Of a stretch of 64,000 nucleotides of DNA, positions 9,123 through 18,316 are shown one piece after another. A model generated the notes under the pieces. That model was given only the letters and a program-made list of their open reading frames with translations. It did not search any database and was not told where the DNA came from. Every line of letters begins with the position of its first letter. The stretch's first letter is position 1. The DNA comes from Kribbella monticola (GTDB lineage Bacteria; Actinomycetota; Actinomycetes; Propionibacteriales; Kribbellaceae), in assembly GCF_003261635.1 (NCBI RefSeq), contig NZ_QFXK01000022.1, forward strand, positions 226,951-290,950, read 5' to 3'. Made by a program: the position numbers and the translations under genes.

Positions 9123-9166
9123 AAAAGGAACGGCCCCGGATCACCAGGATCCGGGGCCGTTCCTTT
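9123..9166. terminator. Bidirectional rho-independent terminator
   Basis: A perfect 19-base-pair stem, arms 9124-9142 and 9148-9166, loop of five, with A-run and T-run flanks. It lies between the convergent membrane-protein gene and the minus-strand propeller gene, so it can serve both. Confidence 0.92.
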
Positions 9167-9181
9167 GGTTGCTGCGGGCAA

Positions 9182-10450
9182 TCAGGGCAGCGGCAGCAGG
9201 GCGATCCGTTCGTGGATCTCGCCGCCGATGTGGGTGGTGTCGGAGCCGACCCAGAGGCCGTCCGCGGCGAGCAGGAGGTCGTAGCCGCCGATACCGCGGT
9301 CCTTGGTCGGGTTCCAGGAGTAGGCGAGGCCGGTGTGCGGGTTCATCGCGCCGATGGCCTGCCGCGACACGGCACCGGGACCGGCGTCGTTGTTGCCGCT
9401 GGGGTTGTTCAGGTAGCGGTTGTGGCCCTGGACGTACACCGCGGACCTGGTCACCTGGACCGAGAGCAACGTGTCGCCGCCGGTGTAGTTCACCCAGACC
9501 GGGTACGTCGTGCGCTGGTCGTTGACGTTCCAGCGGCTCGCGGAGTCACAAAGCCGGGTCTTGTCGTCCGGCGCCGCGGCACCGGTGGTGACGACCACGA
9601 AGAAGGACCCGTCCGGCGAGAAGTCGACGTCCCGCGAGTACGACGGGGTCGCCGAGCTGCAGGTGTGGTCCCACAGCGGCGAGTACCAGCCGCTGACCGT
9701 GGTGGAGCTCGTGCCGAGCGTCAGCAGGGCCACCTGCCGCCGGGTCTGACCGCCGACCGAGGAGAACGTGCCGACGATCGCCAGCCGGGTACCGGCCGGG
9801 TTGACCGCGAGACGGAAGACCTTCGTCGGGCCCGAGTCCGGGTTGCCCGGGAAGGGCACGCCGGCGATCGCGACCTTGATGTAGCCGGTGTTGCCGCCGG
9901 TGACCGGGCTGACCGCGAGCAGCTTCTGCGAGAAGGTGCCGCCGAGGATGAGCCGGCCCTTCACGTAGGCCATGTCGGTGACCGAGCCGGTGAGGTTGGC
10001 GTTGAACTTCGTGTCGACCGCGCCGGTGGTGGCGTTCAGCTTGACCACCCCGGTGCGCTTGATCCCGTTGACCGTGTTGAAGTAGCCGCCGACGAACAGC
10101 GACGTACCGTCGGTGGCCAGCGCCCACACCTCGGAGTTGAAGGTGGCGTGCAGCCCGGTGATGCCGCCGGTCTTGGGGTTGAAGGCGAACAGCCGGTCGC
10201 GCGCGATCGTCGCCAGGTTGTTGTACGGCTTCACCTTGGTGAACTGGCCGCCGACGAAGATGGCCCCGCCGTGGCTGAGCATCTTGTAGACGGCGCCGTC
10301 CTGCACCCGGGGGGTGATGTCGGACGGATTCTGGGAGACGACGGCGTCCTGGGAGATCGGCGAGGCGTTCGACGGCCCACCGAGGAAGACCACCACGACG
10401 GCGGCGACGGCGGTCAGGGCGACGCCGATCGCTACAACGAGCTTTTTCAT
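9182..10450 (-). CDS. Secreted beta-propeller protein (delta-60-repeat-like)
   Basis: A 422-residue exported protein. The N-terminus MKKLVVAIGVAL followed by a hydrophobic run and NASPISQ looks like a Sec signal peptide with cleavage near Ala-Ser. The mature part has repeated blades with motif GG-x-F, for example IFVGGQFTKV, LFVGGYFNTVNG and LILGGTFS, which recalls delta-60/DUF5122-type propellers. Such proteins are extracellular, and the ligand is unknown. Met at 10450 was chosen over an upstream in-frame start because the signal peptide begins there. It lies downstream of a methyltransferase on the same strand with a 190-base gap, so probably has its own promoter. Confidence 0.78.
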   Translation of the reverse strand: MKKLVVAIGVALTAVAAVVVVFLGGPSNASPISQDAVVSQNPSDITPRVQDGAVYKMLSHGGAIFVGGQFTKVKPYNNLATIARDRLFAFNPKTGGITGLHATFNSEVWALATDGTSLFVGGYFNTVNGIKRTGVVKLNATTGAVDTKFNANLTGSVTDMAYVKGRLILGGTFSQKLLAVSPVTGGNTGYIKVAIAGVPFPGNPDSGPTKVFRLAVNPAGTRLAIVGTFSSVGGQTRRQVALLTLGTSSTTVSGWYSPLWDHTCSSATPSYSRDVDFSPDGSFFVVVTTGAAAPDDKTRLCDSASRWNVNDQRTTYPVWVNYTGGDTLLSVQVTRSAVYVQGHNRYLNNPSGNNDAGPGAVSRQAIGAMNPHTGLAYSWNPTKDRGIGGYDLLLAADGLWVGSDTTHIGGEIHERIALLPLP

Positions 10451-10642
10451 TCTCAAGGATTCCAAACCATGGTCAGGGTCCGACTGGGACGTGGCAACCG
10501 GGGCGGCAGCCAGACAGGTCGCGAAGGACGCGGACGACTCTGGCATATCCAGCGGGTGTTGCAGAAGTCACCTGGGGTCAATTTCTGTAAGCCTTGGCCG
10601 GATGGTTATCTGCCGAGCGTGGCCGGGGACTGGTCAGCGGGC

Positions 10643-11368
10643 CTATCGGGCCACGATCAGCAGGTCGAGGGAATCCGCGGTCCCGGCCGGGGTGGACTCC
10701 TCGACGATGAAGTCGGTGGCTCGCACTGATCGCACCAGGTCTATCAGAGATCGGTCCCAGTCCTCGTGACCATCCGCCAACTGGGCGTCGACAATTTGCC
10801 CGTACTGCGTCTCCCAGGCGCGCAGCCGCGGTCCGTGCCGCAGGCCGGCCACGGTCGTGACGTCGAGCTCGGCCGCCACCAGGTCCACGAGCTCGGGCCC
10901 GGTCAGTTCCCTGGTGTGGTACCAGTTCCCCGGCGGGAAGGTGAGCCGGTTGGGGGTCGTCAGTACTACGGCGCCGCCGGGCCGGACCACGCGGGCGCAC
11001 TCGGCGACGAACGCCGGCTGGTCCCAGAGGTGCTCGATCGTCTGCATCGACACGACCAGGTCGAAGGCCGCGTCGGCCAGCCCTTGCTGGACCAGGTTCC
11101 CCTGCAGGGGCTTGAGTTCCGGATAGACCTCGGCGACGTGACGCAACGCCGTACGGTCGTAGTCGAGGGCGACCACCGACGCGGCGCCCGCAGTACGGAG
11201 GAGTTCGGCTCCGTATCCTTCGCCGCAGCCGGCGTCGAGGACGCGGCCGCCCGGCGGGGTCAGGCCGGTCAGCCACTCGTACGCCGCCAGGTGCCGGGCG
11301 TACCAATAGTTCTCGTGCCAGATCCCGGGCGCCGTTCTCTCCCCGGTCAGCGGTAACGTCTCAGCCAC
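10643..11368 (-). CDS. SAM-dependent methyltransferase, Rv3030-like by position
   Basis: A 241-residue class I methyltransferase. Motif I is VLDAGCGEGYGAELL, and the later motifs are FDLVVSMQTIEHLWD and ARVVRPGGAVVLTTPN. The N-terminal LTGERTAPGIWHENYWYARHL is typical of the family. It is divergent from etfBA. In M. tuberculosis a methyltransferase (Rv3030), implicated in methylglucose lipopolysaccharide synthesis, occupies the same position next to fixA/fixB. The positional match is established synteny; shared function is inference, because the GH57 and glycosyltransferase genes that accompany Rv3030 are absent here. Confidence 0.85.
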   Translation of the reverse strand: MAETLPLTGERTAPGIWHENYWYARHLAAYEWLTGLTPPGGRVLDAGCGEGYGAELLRTAGAASVVALDYDRTALRHVAEVYPELKPLQGNLVQQGLADAAFDLVVSMQTIEHLWDQPAFVAECARVVRPGGAVVLTTPNRLTFPPGNWYHTRELTGPELVDLVAAELDVTTVAGLRHGPRLRAWETQYGQIVDAQLADGHEDWDRSLIDLVRSVRATDFIVEESTPAGTADSLDLLIVAR

Positions 11369-11404
11369 CAGCCGAGCCTAGAGTTCTCCGGGTGCCTTTG
11401 GGTA

Positions 11405-11426
11405 ACTGTGATAGGACTCGCACAGT
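11405..11426. promoter_or_regulatory. Inverted repeat in the etfB promoter region
   Basis: ACTGTG and CACAGT arms separated by ten bases lie about 75 bases before etfB and about 40 bases before the divergent methyltransferase start. A possible operator; the regulator is unknown. Confidence 0.35.
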
Positions 11427-11498
11427 GCTTATGTTTCTCGCGGGTAACATCCGTGGCAGGCTGGGAGTGACCGTTAACCAGAAGGGGTCCCACACGCT

Positions 11499-12281
11499 AT
11501 GAAGATCGTCGTCTGCGCGAAGTTCGTGCCGGATGCCACCGCGGACCGCCGCTTCCGCTCCGAGGACAACACGGTGGACCGGGCCGGTGTCGACGGGCTG
11601 CTGTCCGAACTGGACGAGTACGCCGTCGAGACCGCTCTGACCGTCAAGGAGGCCGGCGATGGCGAGGTGACCATCCTCACCGTCGGGCCGGAGCAGGCCG
11701 CGGACGCCATCAAGAAGGGCCTGCAGATGGGCGCCGACGCGGGCGTCCACGTGAACGACGAAGGGATCCACGGCTCGGACGCCGTCGCGACCTCGCTGAT
11801 CCTGGCCAAGGCGCTGAGCAAGCTCGAGGCCGACCTGGTCGTCTTCGGGATGGCCTCCACCGACGGGTCGATGGGCGTCGTACCGGCGATGGTCTCCGAG
11901 CGGCTCGGGCTGCCGGCCGTCACGCTCGGCTCGTCGGTCACCGTCGACGGCGACAAGGTGACGATCCGCCGGGACGGTGACACCGCCAGCGACACGATCG
12001 AAGGCACGCTGCCGCTCGTGTTGTCGGTGTCGGACCAGTCCGGTGAGCCGCGGTACCCGTCGTTCAAGGGCATCATGGCCGCGAAGAAGAAGCCGGTCGA
12101 GACCTGGACGCTGGGCGACCTGGAGATCTCCGCCGACCAGGTCGGTGGCTCGAGTGCCTGGACCGAGGTGGTCGAGGTGACCGCCCGTCCGCCGCGCTCG
12201 GCCGGCACGATCGTCACCGACGAGGACGGTAGCGGCGCTACCCAGCTCGTCGAGTTCCTGTCCACCAACAAGTTCCTCTGA
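11499..12281 (+). CDS. etfB: Electron transfer flavoprotein beta subunit
   Basis: EtfB (FixA) pairs with EtfA to pass electrons from acyl-CoA and other dehydrogenases to the quinone pool. The 260-residue protein matches family length. It opens with MKIVVCAKFVPDATADRRF, continues with LDEYAVETAL and has the AMP-binding-like segment VVFGMASTDGSMGVVPAMVSERLGLP. It ends 15 bases before etfA, so the two form one transcript. GGGG lies about nine bases before the ATG. The upstream 130-base spacer contains a short inverted repeat. Confidence 0.95.
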   Translation: MKIVVCAKFVPDATADRRFRSEDNTVDRAGVDGLLSELDEYAVETALTVKEAGDGEVTILTVGPEQAADAIKKGLQMGADAGVHVNDEGIHGSDAVATSLILAKALSKLEADLVVFGMASTDGSMGVVPAMVSERLGLPAVTLGSSVTVDGDKVTIRRDGDTASDTIEGTLPLVLSVSDQSGEPRYPSFKGIMAAKKKPVETWTLGDLEISADQVGGSSAWTEVVEVTARPPRSAGTIVTDEDGSGATQLVEFLSTNKFL

Positions 12282-12296
12282 GGGGCGAGTCACATC

Positions 12297-13256
12297 ATGT
12301 CGAACGTTCTCGTTCTCGTTGACCACACCGGTGGCAAGGTCCGTAAGACGACCGCGGAACTTCTCACCATCGCGCGCCGCCTCGGCGAGCCGGTCGCCGT
12401 CTACATCGGCGAAGGCGTCCAGGACGCGCTGCCGACGCTGGGCCAGTACGGCGCCACGAAGGTGATCGCGCTGACCAACCCCGAGCTGACGCAGTACCTC
12501 GTCGCCCCGAAGGCAGAGGCGCTGCAGCAGGTCGCGGCGAAGATCGAGCCGGCCGCGATCCTGATCTCGTCCAACGCCGAGGGTAAGGAGATCGCCGCCC
12601 GGCTGGCGGTCAAGCTCGAGTCGGGGCTGATCACCGACGCCGTCGACGTACAGGTTGGTGACAACAACAGCCCGGTGACGACTCAATCTGTTTTCGCGGG
12701 CAACTACTCGGTCCAGTCGAAGATCACCCACGGCACGCCGATCATCACCGTCAAGCCGAATGCCGCCACTCCGGAGGCGGCCGAGACGTCGCCGGAGGTG
12801 GAGGAGTTCGACGTGGCGATCTCCGATGCCGCGAAGACGGCTCGCATCACCGACTCGAAGCCGCGGGAGGCGACCGGTCGGCCGGAGCTGACCGAGGCAG
12901 CGATCATCGTGTCCGGTGGTCGCGGTACCGGTGGTGACTTCGGTCCGGTCGAGGCCTTCGCGGACTCGCTCGGCGCTGCGGTCGGCGCCTCCCGGGCAGC
13001 GGTCGACTCCGGCTGGTACCCGCACGCGTACCAGGTCGGCCAGACCGGTAAGACGGTGTCGCCGCAGCTGTACGTCGCGGCCGGCATCTCGGGCGCCATC
13101 CAGCACCGCGCCGGGATGCAGACCTCGAAGACCATCGTCGCGGTGAACAAGGACGAAGAGGCCCCGATCTTCGAGCTCGTCGACTTCGGTGTCGTGGGCG
13201 ACCTGCACAAGGTCCTGCCGGCGGCGACCGAGGAAGTCACCAAGCGCAAGTCCTGA
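12297..13256 (+). CDS. etfA: Electron transfer flavoprotein alpha subunit
   Basis: EtfA (FixB) binds FAD and completes the heterodimer. The 319-residue length is normal. The N-terminal domain begins SNVLVLVDHTGGKVRKTTAEL. The C-terminal FAD domain has the characteristic segments SGGRGTGGDFGPVEAFAD, QVGQTGKTVSPQLYVA and GISGAIQHRAGM. It lies 15 bases downstream of etfB and is followed by a strong terminator, so the operon is just etfBA. Confidence 0.96.
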   Translation: MSNVLVLVDHTGGKVRKTTAELLTIARRLGEPVAVYIGEGVQDALPTLGQYGATKVIALTNPELTQYLVAPKAEALQQVAAKIEPAAILISSNAEGKEIAARLAVKLESGLITDAVDVQVGDNNSPVTTQSVFAGNYSVQSKITHGTPIITVKPNAATPEAAETSPEVEEFDVAISDAAKTARITDSKPREATGRPELTEAAIIVSGGRGTGGDFGPVEAFADSLGAAVGASRAAVDSGWYPHAYQVGQTGKTVSPQLYVAAGISGAIQHRAGMQTSKTIVAVNKDEEAPIFELVDFGVVGDLHKVLPAATEEVTKRKS

Positions 13257-13270
13257 TTCGCCCCTGACCA

Positions 13271-13312
13271 GCCAGGCCCGCTCATCCCCCCGAGCGGGCC
13301 TGGCTTCTCTTT
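13271..13312 (+). terminator. Rho-independent terminator after etfBA
   Basis: Arms GCCAGGCCCGCTC (13271-13283) and its exact complement (13292-13304) with an eight-base loop, followed by a T-rich tail. It also lies just beyond the 3' end of the convergent PucR gene and may serve both. Confidence 0.9.
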
Positions 13313-13317
13313 GCCGG

Positions 13318-14991
13318 CTAGGGCTTGCGCGGTGGCGGCAGGACGCGGAGCTGGAGCATGGCGGCGAAGCGGGTGTCCGGGTCGTCGAGGTCGAGGACGC
13401 CGACCTCGGCCAGGCGGCGGAGGCGGTAGCGGAAGGTGTTGGGGTGAACGTAGACCGAGGCGGCCGCGGCGATGACGTCGCCGAAGGCGTCCAGCCAGGC
13501 GCGGAGCGTCTCGACCAGGTTCGAGTTGTGTTCGCGGTCGTAGCTGATCAGGCGGGCGATCGGGCCGGTGGGCTGGTCGCCGCGGGCCTCGATCAAGTCG
13601 CGGAGTTCGAGCAGGAGCGTCTCGACGTGGACATCCGCCAGCCGGGCGACGCGCTGCGCCCCGCGGTTGGTTCGTAGTACGCGGAGGGCCCGGTCGGCTC
13701 CGGCCCGAGCGTGTGGCAGATGCGAGTTCTCCCGGACGACGGGTCCGACGCCGATCGCCGCGGTGACGCGGTCGCCGATGCGGTCGAGGAAGTCCTTGGC
13801 GATCCGTACGGCGTTCTCCTCGCCGTCGGCCCGATCCGCGCGGACCGGGATCAGCCCGTAGGCGACATCACCAACCAGTGCGGCAGCCGATCGGGGATGC
13901 ACGGCGCCGAGGTGCATGGCGAAGGCGTCGGCCAGGCGCTGGCGTTCGGTGGCTTGAGCGGCGTCGTGCAAGTCGGTCTCCGCCGCAGCCTTGCGGTGGT
14001 GCGCCGGAGTGAGCATGGAGAGGGCGAGTACGACGAGCGGTTGGTCGGCCAGGCCGAGGCGGTCCAGGGCCTCGCGAGCGCCGGAGCCGCCTTCGAGCGC
14101 AGTACTGACCAGGTCGGCTCGTAGCCGGCGTTCGACGTCGGCGCCGGCGCGGATGCGGAGCATGTGCAGGGCGACCAGCTTCGCCGCGTCGCAGAGGGCC
14201 TGCGTGCGTTCCTCGGTGAGCGGCGTACGGACGACGACCCAGATCGAGCCGAGGATCTCATCGCCGGCCCGGACGGCGACCGCCATCCGGGGGATCGTGA
14301 ACTCGTCCTCGGTGATCGGCAGCGGTGGAACGTGCACCGGCTGGTCGGTGCGGTACAGCTCGCGGAAGATGCCCAGTTCGTTGAGAAGCCGCGAGTACCG
14401 CTGCGGCACCTGGCGGCCGAGGACGGTCTCGACGCGGGCGGTGTCGGCCTCGTCCTGGCGGTTCGAGAAGGCCAGCACGCGGGAGCTGCGGTCCTCGATG
14501 GTGACCGGGGCGTCGAGCAGCGCGGCAGCCGCGTTGGCGAGGGCGAAGAGGTCGCCCGACGGCATACCGCCGAGCGTCTCCGGCTCGGCGACGCCCACGT
14601 CTCCCTCGGCGAGGACCGAGCGGAGCAGTACGGCGAGTTGGTCCCACGAGGCGCCTCGGGTCAGCCCGAGCAGGGCGACACCTGACTCGGCGACCGCGGC
14701 GGTCATCGTGTCGTCAGGCGTGATGGGGGAGCGGACGACGAGTCCGACCGCTTGCTGGCGGCCGAGGTCGCGCAGGAGTTGAGCGATGGCAGCCGTGTCC
14801 TGGAGCCCGACGCCGAGGACGAGGGCGTGCCGCGGCAGGACCGGCTCGTCGACCGGGTCGTGGATGACCACGCCCCCGAGCTCGGCCGGCTGGTCGGCGT
14901 CCCCGTGGACGAGTTCCAGCAGGGTGTCGCCGAGGTCGTCGAGGACCCGGCCGAGGCTGGCCCGAGGCCGATTCGTCACGGAAAGCAGCAC
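13318..14991 (-). CDS. PucR/CdaR-type transcriptional regulator
   Basis: A 557-residue regulator. An N-terminal PucR-like sensing region is followed by a GAF-like part (about residues 130-280) and a GGDEF-like CdaR region. The C-terminal PucR helix-turn-helix is easily seen: LRAWLDAFGDVIAAAASV followed by YVHPNTFRYRLRRLAEV. Such proteins usually control purine, amino acid or peptide catabolism. It lies directly downstream of the peptide operon on the same strand, so it is a candidate regulator of it, though this rests on position only. The start is GTG 14991; a second GTG at 14979 is an alternative. Confidence 0.87.
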   Translation of the reverse strand: MLLSVTNRPRASLGRVLDDLGDTLLELVHGDADQPAELGGVVIHDPVDEPVLPRHALVLGVGLQDTAAIAQLLRDLGRQQAVGLVVRSPITPDDTMTAAVAESGVALLGLTRGASWDQLAVLLRSVLAEGDVGVAEPETLGGMPSGDLFALANAAAALLDAPVTIEDRSSRVLAFSNRQDEADTARVETVLGRQVPQRYSRLLNELGIFRELYRTDQPVHVPPLPITEDEFTIPRMAVAVRAGDEILGSIWVVVRTPLTEERTQALCDAAKLVALHMLRIRAGADVERRLRADLVSTALEGGSGAREALDRLGLADQPLVVLALSMLTPAHHRKAAAETDLHDAAQATERQRLADAFAMHLGAVHPRSAAALVGDVAYGLIPVRADRADGEENAVRIAKDFLDRIGDRVTAAIGVGPVVRENSHLPHARAGADRALRVLRTNRGAQRVARLADVHVETLLLELRDLIEARGDQPTGPIARLISYDREHNSNLVETLRAWLDAFGDVIAAAASVYVHPNTFRYRLRRLAEVGVLDLDDPDTRFAAMLQLRVLPPPRKP

Positions 14992-15139
14992 CCTTCCGAA
15001 GCTAGAGCCGGATCCCCCACCCTAACTCGTCCGGCGGCACAGTTTCGGCCCCCCATTTCGTCGAATCGGACAACCCACCCACCCCCACCCCCGTCGCCCA
15101 CCCAGCGCTCCGCGCCGCCGCCACACCCATCGGTGGGCT

Positions 15140-15203
15140 CCACTCCTCTTCGTGGGGTTACCCCACTGGCAGAGCAATGGGGTAACCCCACGAAGAGGGG
15201 TGG
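15140..15203. repeat. Long intergenic hairpin (26-bp arms)
   Basis: Two 26-base arms (15140-15165 and 15178-15203) with one mismatch and a 12-base loop. The core is GGGGTTACCCCA. There is no T-tract, so it is not a classical terminator, although it sits at the end of the peptide operon and may act as one. A related hairpin is found at 29572-29605, just beyond the other end of the same operon region. Confidence 0.85.
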
Positions 15204-15231
15204 ACCCTGCGGGGAAGGGGAGGTGTGCGAG

Positions 15232-16335
15232 TCAGAGCGGGAGCCATTCGGTGGAGGTGGTGACCTCGGCGAGGAGGTCGGGGAGGGGGTCTACGCCGAT
15301 GCCGGGGGCGGTGGGGACGGGCAGGTGGCCGTCCTGGAGCGTGAACGGGGTGGTGATGTCGGTGCGGTAGTAGCGGCTGGAGCCCGAGGTGTCGCCGGGG
15401 AGGGTGAAGCCGGGCAGCGCCGCGAGGGCGACGTTGGCGGCCCGGCCTAGGCCGGTCTCGAGCATGCCGCCGCACCAGACGGGGACGCCGTGCGCGACGC
15501 AGACGTCGTGGATCCGCCGCGATTCCAGGTAACCGCCGACCCGGCCGGGCTTCACATTGACGATCGAGCAGGCGCCCAGGGTGATCGCCGCGGCCGCCGA
15601 GCGAGCCGAGGTGATCGATTCGTCGAGACAGACCGGGGTCGTGATCAGGCGCGCCAGTTCGGCGTGCCCGAGGATGTCCTCCTCGTCCAGCGGTTGCTCG
15701 ATCAGCAGCAGGTCGAAGGGGTCGAGCCGCGCGAGGTGCCGGGCGTCCGACACGGAGTACGCCGTGTTCGCGTCCACCTGGAGCAGGACGTCGCCGAAGC
15801 GTTCGCGGACGGCGGCGACCGGCTCGACGTCCCAGCCGGGCTGGATCTTCAGCTTGATCCGCAAGTACCCCTCGTCCAGATACCCGCCGACCGCGTCGAG
15901 CAGTTCACCGATCGAGTCCATGATGCCGACCGACACTCCGCACGGCACCCGATCGTGCACAGCCCCGAGCTCCCGAGCCAGCGGCCGCCCTTCTGCTCGC
16001 AGTTCAGCATCCAGTACTGCGGTCTCCAATGCCGCCTTTGCCATCCGGTGCCCGTGGAAGCGGGCCAAGGCTGGAGCCACTCCGACGGCTGAAAGCCTTT
16101 CCACAGCAGCCAACGCCGGCACGAAGAACCGCCGCAGTACGTCGATCGCCCCGTCGACGTACTCCGACGAGTACAGCGGCCCGCTCATCGCGACGCACTC
16201 GCCCCATCCCTCGGCCTCGGTCCCGACGACCCGGACCAGCAACGCGTCGCGCGTCGTCTCGGTCCCGAACGACGTCCGGAACGGCGCCACCAACGGCAAC
16301 GAGATCCGCCGCAACTCGACCCCGGTCAGCTTCAT
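15232..16335 (-). CDS. Enolase-superfamily racemase: N-acylamino acid racemase / o-succinylbenzoate synthase
   Basis: A 367-residue enolase-superfamily protein. Catalytic lysines are Lys161/Lys163 (in RIKLKIQPG) and Lys262 (NVKPGRVGGYL). Metal ligands are Asp188 (QVDAN), Glu213 (IEQP) and Asp238 (CLDES). The sequence closely resembles what I recall of the Amycolatopsis N-acylamino acid racemase, including CGVSVGIMDSI and VPVWCGGMLETGLGRAA. Enzymes of this clade have both OSBS and NAAAR activity. No menaquinone genes surround it, whereas an M20 peptidase and peptide transporter do, which favours racemisation of N-acyl amino acids. ATG 16335 overlaps the upstream stop by one base. Confidence 0.88.
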   Translation of the reverse strand: MKLTGVELRRISLPLVAPFRTSFGTETTRDALLVRVVGTEAEGWGECVAMSGPLYSSEYVDGAIDVLRRFFVPALAAVERLSAVGVAPALARFHGHRMAKAALETAVLDAELRAEGRPLARELGAVHDRVPCGVSVGIMDSIGELLDAVGGYLDEGYLRIKLKIQPGWDVEPVAAVRERFGDVLLQVDANTAYSVSDARHLARLDPFDLLLIEQPLDEEDILGHAELARLITTPVCLDESITSARSAAAAITLGACSIVNVKPGRVGGYLESRRIHDVCVAHGVPVWCGGMLETGLGRAANVALAALPGFTLPGDTSGSSRYYRTDITTPFTLQDGHLPVPTAPGIGVDPLPDLLAEVTTSTEWLPL

Positions 16336-17204
16336 CACACCAGCCCTTTCGCAGCATGTTCGAGTACGTACCAGCCGGCCCGATCGAATCCGGTCACCCG
16401 TGCACCGTCGGCGAGCAGCCCACCGAGAACCTCGCGCACCGCCGCCCGCCACTCCTTCGCCGCCACGGGGTTCGTCGTCCGCAATCCCTCGACATCGGTC
16501 GGTACTGCGACCAGCACCGTCCCGCTGTCGCCCGGGCGACCCGGCAGCGGTCGCTCGTCCGCCGTCCGTCCCAGCGCAATGGTTGCCTCAGGCAACACGA
16601 TGGCACGCGGTTGCCGGGCAGCGGCCGCCGCGACCTCGGGCGCGTCGAGCTGCCAGCGGACCAGCAGCCGATCGGTGTCGTCCCCGTTGTTGATCCCGTC
16701 GTCCATGAGCCCGTAGAAGTTCGTCAGGTACTCCGTCGGCACCGCCGCGAGCTTCACCAGATTGAAGTAGGCGTTGCGCCGGACCAGCGGATCGAAGGTC
16801 CACGAGATCGCCGCCACGCCACGCTGCAAGGCCCACGCCCGTTGGTGCAGCTTCAGCGCGAACCCGACGTTGCGCCCCCGAGCAGCCCCGGACACGCCCG
16901 CGACGTGACTGTGCATCGCCACCTCGGCCGGCGCTCCGAAGAAGCCGACGCACGCCCCGAGCAACTCGTCCCCGTCGTACGCTCCGCCGACGTAGTTGCC
17001 GGCTTTCGTCAAGGCACGCAGCAGTTCCGTCGTCACCGGCGGGTTCTTCGGGTCCGGCCGCCAGATCGAGTCGTACAACCGGTAGACCTCGTCGAGCTCG
17101 GCCAGTTCGGACAGCTCGCGAACCCGTACGCCGGCCGAGGCCGCTGCCGCCAGGCTGTCCCGGGTGGCGTCCTCGACCGAAGTACTGAAGGCGATGTCGC
17201 TCAT
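16335..17204 (-). CDS. COG3375-like predicted acyltransferase
   Basis: A 289-residue protein of the uncharacterised family often found beside N-acylamino acid racemases. It has a GNAT-like N-terminal region (VYRLYDSIWRPDPKNPPVT, LLGACVGFFG) and the family signature VAGVSGAARGRNVGFALKLHQR, then ISWTFDPLVRRNAYFNLVKL. The reaction is not established. Position between an M20 peptidase (four-base overlap) and the racemase (one-base overlap) indicates tight coupling and suggests a role in making or removing N-acyl groups on amino acids. That role is inference from context. Confidence 0.75.
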   Translation of the reverse strand: MSDIAFSTSVEDATRDSLAAAASAGVRVRELSELAELDEVYRLYDSIWRPDPKNPPVTTELLRALTKAGNYVGGAYDGDELLGACVGFFGAPAEVAMHSHVAGVSGAARGRNVGFALKLHQRAWALQRGVAAISWTFDPLVRRNAYFNLVKLAAVPTEYLTNFYGLMDDGINNGDDTDRLLVRWQLDAPEVAAAAARQPRAIVLPEATIALGRTADERPLPGRPGDSGTVLVAVPTDVEGLRTTNPVAAKEWRAAVREVLGGLLADGARVTGFDRAGWYVLEHAAKGLV

Positions 17205-18316
17205 GGGTTGTCCAGCAGGTCCGCGATCAACGCCGTCAGCAGAGCGGTCCGCGGCGCGATCTCCGCCACCACGACATGCTCGTCGTCGGCGTGGGCACCG
17301 CCACCGACGGCACCGAGGCCGTCGAGCGTCGGCGTACCGATGCCGGCCGTGAAGTTGCCGTCGGATCCGCCACCCACCGAGATCTCCCGCAAAGGCTCGA
17401 TTCCGAGCTCAGCCGCGAGTCGGGACGCGCGTTCGAACAGGTCGACGGACATCTTCCGCTCCAGCGGCGGACGGTTCGGCCCGCCAACGATCTCCAACGA
17501 CGCGCCGTCGAGGACCGGGGTCAGGGCGTGCAACGCCGCATCGACTCGGCGCTGCTCCGCGACATCGCGAGCTCGCGCATCGACGAAGAAGCTCGCCGCG
17601 GCGGGCACGGTGTTCCGCGTCGTACCGGAGGACAGGTTGGTCGGTGTCACGGTCGTCCCGCGATCAGCAGCGCCGAGGCGGCTGATCGCGAGGATCTGGT
17701 GAGCTGCCTCGATGCTGGCGTTGACCCCGAGTTCCGGTTCCAGGCCGGCGTGGGCGGCGCGACCCGCGATTCTCACTTCGTAGTTGGAGACACCCTTGCG
17801 CTCCAGTTTCAGAGCGCCGTCAGTCGATGCCTCGAGCACCAATGCGGCGACACAGCCCGCAGCCTCTTCCTCGATCAACGCACGCGACGAGGGCGAACCG
17901 AGTTCCTCGTCACCCGTCACCAACAAGGTGACACCGTCGCGCGTGGGCAAGGCGGCCAAGGCGTGGAACGCCATCACCAGACCGGTCTTCATGTCGAACG
18001 ACCCAGGCCCACGCAGTACGCCGTCTTCGATGGCGAACGGATGCGTCTTGAGCGAGCCCACCGGCCAGACCGTGTCGTGATGGCCCAGGACCAGGACCCG
18101 CGCTGGGCCGGAACCGAACCGCCAGCGCAGATGGGTCCGCCCGTCGACCACCACGTACTCCGGTGCGCTGCCGAGCAGCCGGGTTCCGATCCGGGCGACC
18201 ACTTCTGCGCTCCGAGCCACCGCCGTCAGATCCGACGACGGCGACTCGCAGATCACCAAAGTCTCCAGATCGGCGAGCATCTCCGGCAGTGCTGCCTGCA
18301 TCCGCTCGACCGTCAT
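17201..18316 (-). CDS. M20-family metallopeptidase (glutamate carboxypeptidase-like)
   Basis: A 371-residue zinc-dependent exopeptidase or aminoacylase of the CPG2 type. Metal-site motifs are GHHDTVWPVG (His79, Asp81), GSFDMKTG (Asp108) and GDEELGSPSS (general base Glu137, ligand Glu138). An internal dimerisation domain follows (KGVSNYEVRIAGRAAHAG), and the chain ends with the typical GGGSDGNFTA and GGGAHADDEH segments. No signal peptide is seen, so it acts on imported substrates. It may hydrolyse dipeptides or N-acyl amino acids; paired with the racemase it could resolve D-acyl amino acids. It overlaps both neighbours. Confidence 0.88.
   Translation of the reverse strand: MTVERMQAALPEMLADLETLVICESPSSDLTAVARSAEVVARIGTRLLGSAPEYVVVDGRTHLRWRFGSGPARVLVLGHHDTVWPVGSLKTHPFAIEDGVLRGPGSFDMKTGLVMAFHALAALPTRDGVTLLVTGDEELGSPSSRALIEEEAAGCVAALVLEASTDGALKLERKGVSNYEVRIAGRAAHAGLEPELGVNASIEAAHQILAISRLGAADRGTTVTPTNLSSGTTRNTVPAAASFFVDARARDVAEQRRVDAALHALTPVLDGASLEIVGGPNRPPLERKMSVDLFERASRLAAELGIEPLREISVGGGSDGNFTAGIGTPTLDGLGAVGGGAHADDEHVVVAEIAPRTALLTALIADLLDNP

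Noticed and set aside
15232..16335. Menaquinone-pathway o-succinylbenzoate synthase (menC) as sole function
   Set aside because: No men genes are nearby; neighbours are peptidases and a peptide transporter, favouring N-acylamino acid racemase activity, though both activities are possible.
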